A stretch of 64,000 nucleotides of DNA from Methanoplanus sp. FWC-SCC4 (GCF_032878975.1 NZ_CP043875.1:984370-1048369); one strand, 5' to 3'; numbered from the stretch's first letter, positions 44,726-55,232 are shown. Notes: a model not told the origin generated them from the letters alone. Program-made: numbers and translations.

Positions 44726-45688
44726 TCAGATGCTTTCGTCTTTTATACAGACCTTTTGAAAAGAATAATATGCCGCACCATATAATGGTGAAAGTCCGTT
44801 TAGACTGCTGAACTCAATTTTTGGCATTTTAAGATATGAATCATAATGTTTTTTAATACCTGTTAATATCTCATCCCTGTTTGATAATGCAACACTGCCG
44901 TCAAGAATAATTTTTTCAGGAGAATATGCCAGAACAACATTTGATATACCTCTCGCATTTATTTTCCCGAGTTCATCAAGAAATAATACATATTCTTTCT
45001 CTCCCTGTTTTGCATTTCCAAAAATATTTTCAGCGCTTTGGCATTTTTCCTCGTCAAAAGGATAGCCTTTTTGATTACAAAATGCCCTGAAAAATCGTGG
45101 AATGTTTGCACCCGAAGAATATGCCTCCCAGTGTCCCTTTCCTTTGCACAGGCATGGCAGGTTATAGGAAGTGTCTACACAAAAATGACCAATCTCCCCT
45201 GCATTTCCATCCCTTCCAAGAATGAGATTTCCGTTCGCATAGGCTCCCCCGCCAATACCTGTTGATATGGTAATATATACCAAATTTTCGCATTTTTGAC
45301 CACTTCCTGCATATATTTCTCCCAAAACACCTGCACGACAGTCATTTATCAGATAAACATCTTTTTGGAATTCATCTTTTAAGGGCTGCACAATATCAAT
45401 ATATTCATATTTCATATTGGGTGAATTTACAACAAGACCTTTTGAAATATCAAGAGGTCCTGCCGAAGAAACTCCGATGGACAATATTTTTTGAACTTCT
45501 TTTGGTCGAATTAATTCATAAATAAGATCAATTATCCTGTCGGTTACAACTATCCCGATATTGCCGGTATCGGGAGTTTTTGATTTGATTATCTTCTTTA
45601 ATTTTCTCCCGCCAAATAATGCGACCCGGAGATTTGTTGCCCCGAGATCTACTGCAATAATATTTTTTTCATCATACATACTTATCAT
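44726..45688 (-). CDS. ROK-family sugar kinase
   Basis: A 320-residue ROK protein. Phosphate-1 motif VDLGATNLRVALFGG, the GTGIGGGAYANGNLILG loop and ENIFGNA segment are present. The zinc-binding ROK motif reads CLCKGKGHWE, where the usual CGxxGC pattern is altered (Lys for Gly and His for Cys). The family phosphorylates glucose or other sugars with ATP or is a repressor; there is no DNA-binding N-terminus, so a kinase is favoured. The substrate is not certain. Confidence 0.88.
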   Translation of the reverse strand: MISMYDEKNIIAVDLGATNLRVALFGGRKLKKIIKSKTPDTGNIGIVVTDRIIDLIYELIRPKEVQKILSIGVSSAGPLDISKGLVVNSPNMKYEYIDIVQPLKDEFQKDVYLINDCRAGVLGEIYAGSGQKCENLVYITISTGIGGGAYANGNLILGRDGNAGEIGHFCVDTSYNLPCLCKGKGHWEAYSSGANIPRFFRAFCNQKGYPFDEEKCQSAENIFGNAKQGEKEYVLFLDELGKINARGISNVVLAYSPEKIILDGSVALSNRDEILTGIKKHYDSYLKMPKIEFSSLNGLSPLYGAAYYSFQKVCIKDESI

Positions 45689-45846
45689 AAATATTTATTG
45701 AGGCTGTTTTCGCCAGCATTTTTGAATATAAATAACTCTTTTATCAGTTATCCTCAATTAATAATCCTCTCTCCTGTTTTTTAAAACCCTGCATATATGG
45801 AATTATAGTTATAAATGGGATTAAACAGTCATGTTTTGGAGAGGAT

Positions 45847-46029
45847 TTGGAATCACACATTCGGGAATCATCAAAACCCTTAACGCTTGGAATACTTGGA
45901 AAATCTGTTTCTTTCAAAATTCACACATATTTATGGGGCCCTTTTTTGATTACAGTCTTCATACACATATATATCTCAGCCGGCCTGATAAATTCAGGCA
46001 TATCTGAAAAGAAAAATAAAGAAAAATGA
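45847..46029 (+). CDS. Small membrane protein (60 aa)
   Basis: A 60-codon frame with TTG start following a strong TTTTGGAGAGGAT site. It has a charged N-terminus (ESHIRESSKPLT), then one membrane helix (WGPFLITVFIHIYISAGLI) and a lysine-rich tail. No family is recognised. The good ribosome binding site is the main support. Confidence 0.5.
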   Translation: MESHIRESSKPLTLGILGKSVSFKIHTYLWGPFLITVFIHIYISAGLINSGISEKKNKEK

Positions 46030-46180
46030 AAATTTTTGAAAATGTTAATAAAAAATTTATAGCGTGATTAAGACTAAAAATAGAGATATCCACCTGAATT
46101 TTTTAGATTAATTTAATGCCCTGCATCGAAAAGAAAAATTTATTTTAAAAAATGTGTGTTTGAATAATTAAATCAAATAT

Positions 46181-46519
46181 CTATATTTCTTTGTCAATCT
46201 CTTCCCTGATCTGAGGCAGTGAGATTCTGCCGATAGGTGTAAGATGGTTGTTTACAAGAATTATAGGAAGGGGAGGCTGGTTCTTTTCAATTATTTCTGC
46301 AACGTATTCCGGCAAACCATCATCAAGAAGTGTAAGCTTTGTCTCCACTTTTCCTTTATAGAGATGATTTAAACGATCATTTAGTGCATTAAAAGCTTTG
46401 ACAAGGTTTTCTGAAGGGGCACACTTTTCAAGTTCACATGTGCGATCCCCGTCACAGGGAAATGGTCCGCAGGCTGAATCACTAAATCCGATTACTTCAA
46501 CAGTTACTATACTACTCAT
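46181..46519 (-). CDS. Thioredoxin-like cysteine-rich protein
   Basis: A 112-residue protein. The first strand VTVEVIGFSDSACGPFPCDG leads into cysteines at about 17, 22, 28 and 33, then a helix (ENLVKAFNALNDRLNHLY), a strand LTLLDDGLPEYV and PPLPIILVNNHLTPIGRIS, the cis-Pro-like region. This fits a glutaredoxin/thioredoxin-like fold with a CxxxxC site rather than CxxC. It may be redox-active or metal binding. Confidence 0.75.
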   Translation of the reverse strand: MSSIVTVEVIGFSDSACGPFPCDGDRTCELEKCAPSENLVKAFNALNDRLNHLYKGKVETKLTLLDDGLPEYVAEIIEKNQPPLPIILVNNHLTPIGRISLPQIREEIDKEI

Positions 46520-46706
46520 ACAGGTTTATTGTCATTATTAGTATTTGGAATTTGCAATATATCCTTTAGACTGATTTATAAAACAAAATAGATTCTGCCC
46601 AGCAACCTGCGGTTTGAATACTGAAACTATATACAATAAATATGAAAAAAATTTCCTGTTCCAGAGTCATTAAATGCCATAAATACCAACATTTAATGAT
46701 TATTGA

Positions 46707-47762
46707 ATGAAGGCAGTTCTGGGTCTTGAAAACGGTGAATATATTATAGGCGATGGTTTTGGTGCAGAAGGCACCACCGCCGGTGAACTTGTATTTACAA
46801 CCCAGATGGGCGGTTATATGGAAGCACTCACTGATCCGAGTTACGCGGGTCAGATTCTGATGTTTACATATCCGCTTATCGGGAATTATGGAGTGGATGA
46901 ACAAAATTTCCAGAGTCCGCATGTTAATGCGCTCGGATGTGTTGTTAACGAAATATGTCAGCGGCCTTCGTCAAACAGGTCATTGAGTTCTTTTTTTGAG
47001 GAAAACAATCTTTTTGGAATTTCCGGTGTTGATACAAGAAAACTTACAATTGATACAAGAGTAAACGGTACACTTCGTGCTGCCCTGATTACAGGCGATG
47101 ACAACGGAGAATATGCCGTTGAATGTGCAAAAAAAGTAAAACCAATCTCAGAAACCGATCTGTTGTCCCAGGTCTCCTGCAAAGAGCCATACCGAATCCC
47201 CGGAAAAGGAAAAAGGATTGCGGTAATTGATCTCGGCATAAAGAAAAATATTGCAGTTTCCTTAAGAAAACGCGGTGCCGATCTTTATATGTTCCCGCAT
47301 AACTCTTCGCCTTCTGACATTGAAGCATGCGAACCGGAAGCAATTTTCATAACAAACGGCCCCGGTGACCCTGTACTTGCAACCGATGCAGTAAAATGTG
47401 CAAAGCATTTCATCGGTCAGATGCCCGTATTTGGAATTTGTATGGGAAATCAGGTATTAGGCCGTGCTTTTGGTGCAGAAACATACAAAATGAAATTCGG
47501 GCACAGGGGATCAAATCAGCCTGTCAGGCATCATGATGGTTCAATATATATAACAACCCAGAACCACGGTTTTGCAGTTGACGGAGACACTCTTCCTGAA
47601 GATTGTGAAATATACTTCTCAAATGTAAACGATGGTTCACTCGAAGGGTTCTTCTCAAAAGATCTTGATGTCTACTGTGTTCAGTTTCACCCGGAGGCAC
47701 ATGGAGGTCCGTGGGACACAGAAAAGACTATTTTTGATTTCATGTACAGGAGGATCCCTTAA
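46707..47762 (+). CDS. carA: Carbamoyl-phosphate synthase, small (glutaminase) subunit
   Basis: A 351-residue CarA. The N-terminal domain starts KAVLGLENGEYIIGDGFG. The class I amidotransferase domain has FITNGPGDP, the nucleophile loop VFGICMGNQVLGRA (Cys), and the His-Glu pair in CVQFHPEAHGG. It frees ammonia from glutamine and feeds it to CarB. The stop TAA abuts the carB ATG. Confidence 0.96.
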   Translation: MKAVLGLENGEYIIGDGFGAEGTTAGELVFTTQMGGYMEALTDPSYAGQILMFTYPLIGNYGVDEQNFQSPHVNALGCVVNEICQRPSSNRSLSSFFEENNLFGISGVDTRKLTIDTRVNGTLRAALITGDDNGEYAVECAKKVKPISETDLLSQVSCKEPYRIPGKGKRIAVIDLGIKKNIAVSLRKRGADLYMFPHNSSPSDIEACEPEAIFITNGPGDPVLATDAVKCAKHFIGQMPVFGICMGNQVLGRAFGAETYKMKFGHRGSNQPVRHHDGSIYITTQNHGFAVDGDTLPEDCEIYFSNVNDGSLEGFFSKDLDVYCVQFHPEAHGGPWDTEKTIFDFMYRRIP

Positions 47763-50700
47763 ATGCCGCTACGAAATGACATAAAAAAAGTAATTCTCAT
47801 CGGTTCAGGGCCAATTCAGATAGGTCAGGCTGCCGAATTTGATTTTTCAGGATCGCAGGCCTGCAGATCTATTCGTGAAGAAGGAATTGAAGTAGTACTT
47901 GTAAATTCAAATCCTGCAACAATACAGACAGATCCTGATATGGCAGACATCATCTATGTCGAGCCGTTAAAAGCAGATATAATTGCAAAAATAATTGAAA
48001 AAGAGAAACCTGACGGAATTCTCAGTGGAATGGGCGGTCAGACAGGTCTTAACCTGACTGCCGAACTTGCTGAAATGGGTGCTTTAAAGGGTGTGGAAAT
48101 ACTTGGAACTCCGCTTGAAGCAATCTACAAAGGTGAGGACCGCGAGCAGTTCAAGGAGCTCATGAATGAAATTGGTGAACCTGTACCAAAAAGTATGATC
48201 CTTGAATCAATGGCACAGATTGACGAAGCTTATGAAACAGTCGGTCTCCCTGCAATCATCAGACCTGCATACACTCTTGGAGGTGCAGGCGGTGGAGTTG
48301 CAAACACATATGATGAACTAAAAAGGATTGTTGAGCTTGGCCTTCAGCGTTCACGTATCCATCAGGTGCTCATAGAAGAGAGTGTTATCGGATGGAAGGA
48401 AATCGAATTTGAAGTAATGCGTGACTCATCCGACACCTGTATCATCATCTGTGGTATGGAAAATGTTGACGCAATGGGTGTTCACACCGGCGAGAGTGTT
48501 GTAGTGGCCCCTATCCTGACATTGCGCGATGACGAGTTCCAGCGTCTTAGAACCTCGGCAATAAAAATCATCCGTGCCCTGGATGTTCAGGGGGGCTGCA
48601 ATGTTCAGATGGCCTATAAAGACGGGGACTACAGAATTATTGAAGTCAACCCCCGTGTATCACGCTCATCAGCACTTGCTTCAAAAGCAACAGGTTATCC
48701 AATCGCCCGTGTAGCTTCAAAAATAGCAGTCGGATTAAGACTTGATGAAATCAAAAACACTGTTACCGGATGCACACCTGCATCTTTTGAACCTGCAATA
48801 GACTATGTTGTTGTAAAAGTTCCAAGATGGCCGTTTGATAAATTCAAAAAAGCAGACCGGACACTTACAACTGCAATGAAGAGTACAGGGGAGGTAATGT
48901 CAATTGGAAGGACTCTCGAAGAGGCCTTTATGAAAGCCATGAGATCTCTTGATACCGATGTAACGGAACATACATCAGAGGCAGAGATCAGGATGCTTTT
49001 GCAGCATCCGACAGATGAACGCTTTGGATGCCTCTTTGATGCTTTCCGTCAGGGGATGGAAGTTGAGGAGGTTTCAAAGCTTTCCTATATTGACAGTTTC
49101 TTTTTGCATAAAATCGCAAATATTGTCAGTGTTGAAAAAAGCCTGAAAACCGCTCCTTCAGATGAAGATATAATTCTTGCAAAGAGATACGGATTTACAG
49201 TAACTGAAATCAGTGCTCTTTCAGGAATCCCTGAAGAAAAAATTGAGGATCTGACAGGAAGTCCTGTCTACAAAATGGTCGACACCTGTGCTGCCGAATT
49301 CCCTGCCAAAACACCTTACTTCTATTCAACTACAGGCAGTGCCTGTGAAATAGAGAGGAGCGATAAAGAAAAAGTCCTTATTTTGGGCTCAGGTCCTATC
49401 CGTATCGGCCAGGGAATTGAATTTGATTACTGCACTGTCCATGCTGTAATGGCTCTCAGAGAACGCGGAACAGAAGTTCATATTGTAAACAACAATCCCG
49501 AAACAGTTTCCACTGATTTTGATACATCCGACAGACTGTTCTTTGAACCTATGAAACTTGAGGATATTACAAACATCCTCAAAAAGGATGAATATGCTGG
49601 AGTCATGGTTCAGTTCGGAGGACAGAATTCCGTAAATCTTGCCGTTCCTATTGAAGAGAAGATAAAAGAACTCGGCCTTAACACAAAGATTCTCGGAACA
49701 ACCCCTGATTCAATGGATATGGCAGAGGATCGTGACAGATTCAGTCAGCTTCTCGATGAACTGATGATACCGTCACCTGCAAACAGTTCTGCATATTCTG
49801 AAGAAGAAGCGTTTGAAATCGCAAAAAAAATCGGATACCCGCTTTTAGTCAGGCCTTCATATGTTCTTGGCGGAAGGGCAATGGAGCTAGTCCACGATGA
49901 CATCGAACTTCAAAATTACATAAAGGAAGCAGTCCGTGTCAGTAAAAAACACCCTGTCCTTCTGGATTCTTTCCTCCAGAATGCAGTGGAGCTTGACGTT
50001 GATGCTGTTTGTGACGGCGAGGATGTTTTAATCGGCGGAATTATGGAGCACATTGAAGAAGCCGGTGTTCACAGCGGGGATTCTGCATGTGTAATTCCGC
50101 CCCAGTCATTATCAGACGATATTATTTCAACCGTCAGGGATTACACCAAAAAACTTGCTCTTGGAATCGGCGTTGTTGGTCTTATTAACATCCAGTATGC
50201 TGTAAAAGACGGTGTTGTATATGTTATTGAGGCAAACCCGCGTGCAAGCAGAACAGTGCCGTTTGTTTCAAAGGCAACCGGAATTCCTCTCGCAAAGATT
50301 GCCGCTCTTGCAATGACGGGAATCAGATTAAAGGATCTGGAATACAAAGAGCCAACATTAAATCACGTTGCAGTTAAGGAAGTTCTGCTGCCATTTAACA
50401 AACTACCCGGAGTGGACGCAGTCTTAGGTCCGGAAATGAAAAGTACCGGCGAAGTCATGGGAATAGACTATGATTTCGGTCGTGCATATTACAAGGCAAG
50501 TCGCGCTGCAGACAATCAGCTTCCGCTTGAAGGAACGGTCTTTATTTCAATAGGAAATGAAAACAAACCGGATATCATACCAATCGCCAGAAAACTCTGC
50601 GAACTTGGCCTTTCAATCATTGCAACAAGCGGAACAGTTGATTTACTTGCAGGAAATAACATTCAGGCAAAACTGGTACGCAAAGTTCAGGAAGGATCAC

Positions 50701-50933
50701 CAAATGTCATAGACATCATGAGAAAAGGTGAGGTTAGCCTGATTATCAACACTCCGTCCGGCAAATATTCACGCCAGGATCATATGCAGATTATGCGTGC
50801 GGCACTTGATTTCGGAATCCCGTATATTACAACACTTCAGGCCGCAAGGGCTGCTGCAATGGCTATTGAAACAATGAAGAACGAAGACGTGACAATTGAG
50901 CCATTAAGTCATTATCATAATCTGATGAATTAA
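47763..50933 (+). CDS. carB: Carbamoyl-phosphate synthase, large subunit
   Basis: A 1056-residue CarB with two homologous ATP-grasp halves: each begins with a GSGPIQIGQAAEFDFSG or GSGPIRIGQGIEFDYC loop and has a VRPSYVLGG-type ATP-grasp lid. The last ~130 residues form the MGS allosteric domain (ISIGNENKPDIIPIARKL, ATSGTVDLL). It makes carbamoyl phosphate from bicarbonate, ammonia and 2 ATP, feeding arginine (argF here) and pyrimidine (pyrE here) synthesis. It lies directly after carA. Confidence 0.97.
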   Translation: MPLRNDIKKVILIGSGPIQIGQAAEFDFSGSQACRSIREEGIEVVLVNSNPATIQTDPDMADIIYVEPLKADIIAKIIEKEKPDGILSGMGGQTGLNLTAELAEMGALKGVEILGTPLEAIYKGEDREQFKELMNEIGEPVPKSMILESMAQIDEAYETVGLPAIIRPAYTLGGAGGGVANTYDELKRIVELGLQRSRIHQVLIEESVIGWKEIEFEVMRDSSDTCIIICGMENVDAMGVHTGESVVVAPILTLRDDEFQRLRTSAIKIIRALDVQGGCNVQMAYKDGDYRIIEVNPRVSRSSALASKATGYPIARVASKIAVGLRLDEIKNTVTGCTPASFEPAIDYVVVKVPRWPFDKFKKADRTLTTAMKSTGEVMSIGRTLEEAFMKAMRSLDTDVTEHTSEAEIRMLLQHPTDERFGCLFDAFRQGMEVEEVSKLSYIDSFFLHKIANIVSVEKSLKTAPSDEDIILAKRYGFTVTEISALSGIPEEKIEDLTGSPVYKMVDTCAAEFPAKTPYFYSTTGSACEIERSDKEKVLILGSGPIRIGQGIEFDYCTVHAVMALRERGTEVHIVNNNPETVSTDFDTSDRLFFEPMKLEDITNILKKDEYAGVMVQFGGQNSVNLAVPIEEKIKELGLNTKILGTTPDSMDMAEDRDRFSQLLDELMIPSPANSSAYSEEEAFEIAKKIGYPLLVRPSYVLGGRAMELVHDDIELQNYIKEAVRVSKKHPVLLDSFLQNAVELDVDAVCDGEDVLIGGIMEHIEEAGVHSGDSACVIPPQSLSDDIISTVRDYTKKLALGIGVVGLINIQYAVKDGVVYVIEANPRASRTVPFVSKATGIPLAKIAALAMTGIRLKDLEYKEPTLNHVAVKEVLLPFNKLPGVDAVLGPEMKSTGEVMGIDYDFGRAYYKASRAADNQLPLEGTVFISIGNENKPDIIPIARKLCELGLSIIATSGTVDLLAGNNIQAKLVRKVQEGSPNVIDIMRKGEVSLIINTPSGKYSRQDHMQIMRAALDFGIPYITTLQAARAAAMAIETMKNEDVTIEPLSHYHNLMN

Positions 50934-50947
50934 TCAGGTTAAAAAAA

Positions 50948-50973
50948 ATTTTCACATTCTTTTTTTACTTTTT
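50948..50973 (+). terminator. T-rich terminator after carB
   Basis: Just after the carB stop the + strand reads ATTTTCACATTCTTTTTTTACTTTTT. Archaeal transcripts typically end at such T-rich tracts without a hairpin. Read as likely end of the carAB message. Confidence 0.45.
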
Positions 50974-51084
50974 AAAAAACTCAGGCGACTGTTCATATTT
51001 TACAATGAATATTTATACAGACACCTCTAAAAAGCATTAAATCGTATGATTGTTTTAATGTTCTTTTCAGGAGGACTCTAAAAA

Positions 51085-52389
51085 ATGAACAGGAATATTA
51101 TGTTAATAAAAAAGTCTGCCTTATATTTTGTGCTGATAATTCTGATATTATCACTTTTACCGGCAGCTGCATCTGCACAATCGGATGCAACACTTCTTTG
51201 GAAATACACACAGAACACAAATTTTGCAGATACTGACATATCATCGGATGGAAATTTTGTGCTTGCAGGAGGAACTAATTCAAAGGTTTATCTGTTGAAC
51301 AAAGCAGGAAATTTATTGTGGGAAAAGCAGGTTGACGGTGCTGTCAGCGGCCTTTCAATATCAGATGATGCACAGTATGCCTCTGTCGGTACAAAATCCG
51401 GTTCACTGTATGTCTTTGACAGGGACGGTAATATCCTTTGGACAAAGAAAATGGGTGAGGTTGTATATGATGCCACTGTATCGGCCCACGGAGGATTTGT
51501 TGCCGCAGGCTCAAATGACGGCAATCTGTATCTGTACAAAACAGGAGGGGAACTTGTCTGGAAGAAAAGTATAGGGGGGGACATCTATGGTGTTTCCATA
51601 AGTTCAGACGGAAGCCTGATCGCCGCAGGACAAAAACTCTTCAATGTGTATCTGTATGATCTTGACGGCAACAGGTTATGGTCATATAAAACCGATGAAC
51701 AGGTCTTTGATGTTGATATATCACCGGACGGAAGTATAATTGTTGCAGGATCTGCTGACGGGAGAGTTGATGTGATTGATAAATCCGGTAAAAAAATATG
51801 GGGCACAAATATAATGACCCCTGTAAACGGAGTATCTTCATCATTATACGGCAAATATGTTGCACTTGGTGGAAATGACAATTATGCCAGACTCTATTCT
51901 GATAACGGACAGTTTGTTCTCAAATATTTAACATTTGGAAACATCAGGGGCATCTCCCTCTCACCTGAAGGCATGCATATGTCTGTCGCTTCTAATGACG
52001 GAAATATCTATTTCCTCTCACTCCCGCTGACTACCATACCGACACCCGCCCCATTACCGACTGTAACTCCGCTTCCCCCTGTTGGAAGCGGTGAACTGAT
52101 TGTAAATTCCAGTCCCTCCGGGGCAAATATATACCTTGACAATGCATATGCAGGACTCACCCCTTTGACATTAAAGGATGTATCAGCCGGCACTCATAAA
52201 ATAATTGTCAAAATGGCTGGTTATGAAGACTGGAATTCTGAGATATATATGGAGGGCGGACAGAAAAGTTACATCTCAGCTGAACTCACACCCATGAAGC
52301 CTCCAGCAGAAACACCAGTTCAGCCCGTAACAGTGCTTACCGGCCTGTTTATCGGAATGATGATACTTTTTGTCAGTAAAAAGGACTGA
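51085..52389 (+). CDS. Exported beta-propeller protein with a PEGA domain
   Basis: A 434-residue surface protein. A signal helix (residues ~10-32, ending AAASAQ) is followed by about seven WD-like/PQQ-like blades (SSDGNFVLAGGTNSKVYLLN, SNDGNLYLYKTGG and SADGRVDVIDKSGK). After a Pro-rich linker comes a PEGA domain (about 333-405: VNSSPSGANIYLDNAYAGLTP, HKIIVKMAGYEDW), then a C-terminal membrane helix and lysine tail. GGAGGACTC precedes the ATG. It probably displays the propeller outside the membrane; the ligand is unknown. Confidence 0.87.
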   Translation: MNRNIMLIKKSALYFVLIILILSLLPAAASAQSDATLLWKYTQNTNFADTDISSDGNFVLAGGTNSKVYLLNKAGNLLWEKQVDGAVSGLSISDDAQYASVGTKSGSLYVFDRDGNILWTKKMGEVVYDATVSAHGGFVAAGSNDGNLYLYKTGGELVWKKSIGGDIYGVSISSDGSLIAAGQKLFNVYLYDLDGNRLWSYKTDEQVFDVDISPDGSIIVAGSADGRVDVIDKSGKKIWGTNIMTPVNGVSSSLYGKYVALGGNDNYARLYSDNGQFVLKYLTFGNIRGISLSPEGMHMSVASNDGNIYFLSLPLTTIPTPAPLPTVTPLPPVGSGELIVNSSPSGANIYLDNAYAGLTPLTLKDVSAGTHKIIVKMAGYEDWNSEIYMEGGQKSYISAELTPMKPPAETPVQPVTVLTGLFIGMMILFVSKKD

Positions 52390-52490
52390 TAAAGACTCTT
52401 CACATTCAAATTTTTTTAATTATCTTTTGGCATTATAACTTTGAAAGATAAAAAATTCCGGATTATTTTTAAAAAAATTAGATATTTATA

Positions 52491-54107
52491 TCAGAGATCT
52501 TTTATTATCTTACCAAACCAGGGTATAAAATCATTTTTCCTTGACATCATCCCGTCTTTTCTTAAAGGCTGTTCTTTTCCCTTCATCTGATGAATAAAAA
52601 GACCTCCTGCATCAATATATACATCGCTTCCGTTTTCAACAACACTTGTTAAAAGCGCAGCCGAGATGTCTGAATTGCTTTCGTTTTTTATTTTTTTAAG
52701 CTCTTTGGATATAATATCAGAATTATTCCCGGAGAATTCAAATGTTGGTATCATGACCTGGGATATTGTGACTTTTTTCCCAAAGAGTTCATACTGTTTT
52801 ATGTCTCTTTTGAGAAGTGTCTTAATATCGTAACCGTCCAGATTCATACCTTTCTGGATAAGTTCGGTTCCATAAACCACCGGATCAACCTCTGCGATAG
52901 GAGAGAGATATTCCACCATTTTTTTGTCTTTTGTAGTGGTTGTTGAAAGTCTTAGAACAAGAGTGTCTGATAGTATTCCTGAGAGAAGAATCCCTGCAAT
53001 ATTCTTATCCGGTTTTATTCCTTCCTCAAGGTACTTTCCGGCAATAATTGTTGATGTCGAACCCACAGGTTCATTTAAGAATCCAATTGGTTTCAGGGTA
53101 GTTATTGCCCCAAGTCTGTGGTGATCAATTATTTCGAGAATTTCAGCTTTCTCAATGCCATCCACAGCCTGTGCATATTCGTTGTGATCAAGCAATATGA
53201 CCTGTTTTAAGACATTTTCAAGAAATGTATTCCTGGATATCATACCGATTAATTTGTTTTGTCCGTCAACGACACAGGCAGTACGGTATCTTGAACTTGA
53301 AACGAGCTGCTTTGCATAATCAATTGAATCCTCTTTTCTAACGGTCGGAACATCCCTGGCCATAATGTGACTTGCCGGAAGTGAGAGGTTTATCATTTTT
53401 CCGACGCCAAAGGCATCCAGATTTGTTGAGATCAGGGCAACCCCCTTCTCTGTCGCTGCTTTAATTACCCTGTCACCAACCGGTGCACTGTCTGCAATAA
53501 TCAGTGCCGCAATCCCGGCTGAAATCAGTGCAAGCTGTGCCGGTTCATTGTCCCCCACAACTGCAACGTCGTTATGGGTCAGCCTTGATAATGTCACATG
53601 AAGTGCATCTATTGCAATGTACACCCTGCCTTCAAGCAGATCTCTTGACGGAACCAGTATTTTTCCATTAAGAATCCTTGTAATCGTGGTAAGTTTTATC
53701 GGAGATATTGAAAGCTGCTCGATTTTCTGTCGTCTTACATATGCCTGGGCCAGACCGTGCTCACTCATAAGCCCGGTCAGTTTGCCCTCCTTGTTTGTGA
53801 TCGGAATATTACGGACATTATTCTCATCCATCATTGCGATGATATCAATTGACGGCACATCTTCTTCGGCATTTATTGAATAAATAAAAGGAAGATCTGA
53901 GATGTTCGGCTCAACATTTTCAATGAATTCCGGAATATCAGTATTGAATTTATCAAGTGCATATCTGGTTTCGTCATTTATTTCCCCGCAGCGTGAAGGT
54001 ATGTAAACTTGACCGTTTTTCTGGTTTAAAAGCGCAGCATACCCTATAGCACTGCATATGGAGTCCGTATCCGGATTTTTGTGACCGATAACATATATTC
54101 TGCTCAT
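52491..54107 (-). CDS. ppaC: Manganese-dependent inorganic pyrophosphatase with CBS and DRTGG domains
   Basis: A 538-residue DHH-family pyrophosphatase. The DHH N-terminal site GHKNPDTDS is at the start and the DHHRLGAI motif is at about 333, separated by a regulatory insert: a CBS pair (about 65-120 and 245-300) around a DRTGG domain (about 175-240). The C-terminal DHHA2 part includes VTISQVMIPTFEF. It hydrolyses PPi in the cytoplasm and the insert probably binds adenine nucleotides. GGAG precedes the ATG. Confidence 0.9.
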   Translation of the reverse strand: MSRIYVIGHKNPDTDSICSAIGYAALLNQKNGQVYIPSRCGEINDETRYALDKFNTDIPEFIENVEPNISDLPFIYSINAEEDVPSIDIIAMMDENNVRNIPITNKEGKLTGLMSEHGLAQAYVRRQKIEQLSISPIKLTTITRILNGKILVPSRDLLEGRVYIAIDALHVTLSRLTHNDVAVVGDNEPAQLALISAGIAALIIADSAPVGDRVIKAATEKGVALISTNLDAFGVGKMINLSLPASHIMARDVPTVRKEDSIDYAKQLVSSSRYRTACVVDGQNKLIGMISRNTFLENVLKQVILLDHNEYAQAVDGIEKAEILEIIDHHRLGAITTLKPIGFLNEPVGSTSTIIAGKYLEEGIKPDKNIAGILLSGILSDTLVLRLSTTTTKDKKMVEYLSPIAEVDPVVYGTELIQKGMNLDGYDIKTLLKRDIKQYELFGKKVTISQVMIPTFEFSGNNSDIISKELKKIKNESNSDISAALLTSVVENGSDVYIDAGGLFIHQMKGKEQPLRKDGMMSRKNDFIPWFGKIIKDL

Positions 54108-54284
54108 TTAAAAATCTCCGCCGGAAAAATCATCATATTTTTTTATCTGTTTGTCCGGGATTTATATGATTTTTGGGGTCTTTGAAAGTTTTGTCTGTTA
54201 TTGTATTTATACACTGAAATGCTCCGGAAAAAATAACTATATAAAATATAATGGAAATAAAAAAAGAAGCATTTTTTTAACTCT

Positions 54285-54479
54285 TCATTCATCCAGAATA
54301 AACAGTTCATATATGTCTGATTCAAGTGCTTTTGAAATATCATATGCAAGTTTTAATGAAGGGTTATATTTTCCTTTTTCAAGAAATACGATGGTTTCCC
54401 TCCTCACACCGACGATTCCGGCAAGTTCAGCCTGTGTTAAATCATTTTTGGCTCTGAATTCTTTTATCCGTGTTTTCAT
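54285..54479 (-). CDS. XRE-family helix-turn-helix regulator
   Basis: A 64-residue single-domain regulator: [20 protein letters not shown] then [20 protein letters not shown] with the recognition helix, and [11 protein letters not shown]. Similar small proteins are common in archaea. TTTGGAGATATATATCT precedes the ATG. It follows the DUF2178-like membrane gene by 26 bases and is probably co-transcribed, a frequent pairing in methanogens. Confidence 0.92.
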   Translation of the reverse strand: MKTRIKEFRAKNDLTQAELAGIVGVRRETIVFLEKGKYNPSLKLAYDISKALESDIYELFILDE

Positions 54480-54505
54480 AGATATATATCTCCAAAAAAT
54501 TTAGA

Positions 54506-55090
54506 TCAGCTGAAATTACCCATTTTCATTATATACAACTGAATCACCGCCGCGCTGAATGGCATAAAAAATATCAGTAAACCCAGCAGAATTTCAGGTG
54601 CCACATTCAGAATATTTAGAGACATTAAAAAAAGCATAGCAATTGCAAGTACTAACGACAGACACCATGAATATGAAAAAGAGAGTGAATCAATCTTTTG
54701 TGAAAGTTCATCTTTGATAATGAAACCCTGGTTTTTTTTCAGATTAAATCCACAGTACATTAGTATGACAGCACCTGTTAAAATCCAGATTAATGAAGGC
54801 AATATTGAATTAAAGCTGTATATATCAAAATTATTGTAAGAGATTACAAGATAAGTAAATCCTGCCCCGAATAACATGAATAAAATTCCAAGCAGTGTTC
54901 CTGCCAGATATGATATTTTGTTATCCGAAATTTTGATTACTGATATAACAAATACAATTATTCCAAGTCCGTAAATTACTGACAATAAATTATGATTCCC
55001 AATTATACTTTCATAAAAAAGCATCCCCGCAAATACAATAATTATGGCTAAAGCCCCGATTACAGGCCAGAAGCCTGCTTTATACCTCAT
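54506..55090 (-). CDS. DUF2178-like membrane protein
   Basis: A 194-residue protein with five to six membrane helices, for example VIGALAIIIVFAGMLFY, YLAGTLLGILFMLFGAGF and SLVLAIAMLFLMSLNIL. A cytosolic loop has KKNQGFIIKDELSQKIDSLS, like the DERxxxI loop of DUF2178 proteins encoded next to small XRE regulators. That assignment is from context and memory. AAAAGGGGGAATT precedes the ATG. Confidence 0.75.
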   Translation of the reverse strand: MRYKAGFWPVIGALAIIIVFAGMLFYESIIGNHNLLSVIYGLGIIVFVISVIKISDNKISYLAGTLLGILFMLFGAGFTYLVISYNNFDIYSFNSILPSLIWILTGAVILMYCGFNLKKNQGFIIKDELSQKIDSLSFSYSWCLSLVLAIAMLFLMSLNILNVAPEILLGLLIFFMPFSAAVIQLYIMKMGNFS

Positions 55091-55232
55091 AATTTCAATT
55101 CCCCCTTTTAATTTATGTTATCTTTATCAAACATTTTGTTAGAAATAGATAACTCAGATGCCAAATGATACTTTATAATATTTAATACATCTCCTAAAAC
55201 TATCTGTTAATTACTGATGCTTTTTAAAAAAC

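Noticed and set aside
45847-46029. The 60-aa ORF as noise
   Set aside because: Not rejected fully: the strong TTTTGGAGAGGAT site before TTG led me to keep it at low confidence.
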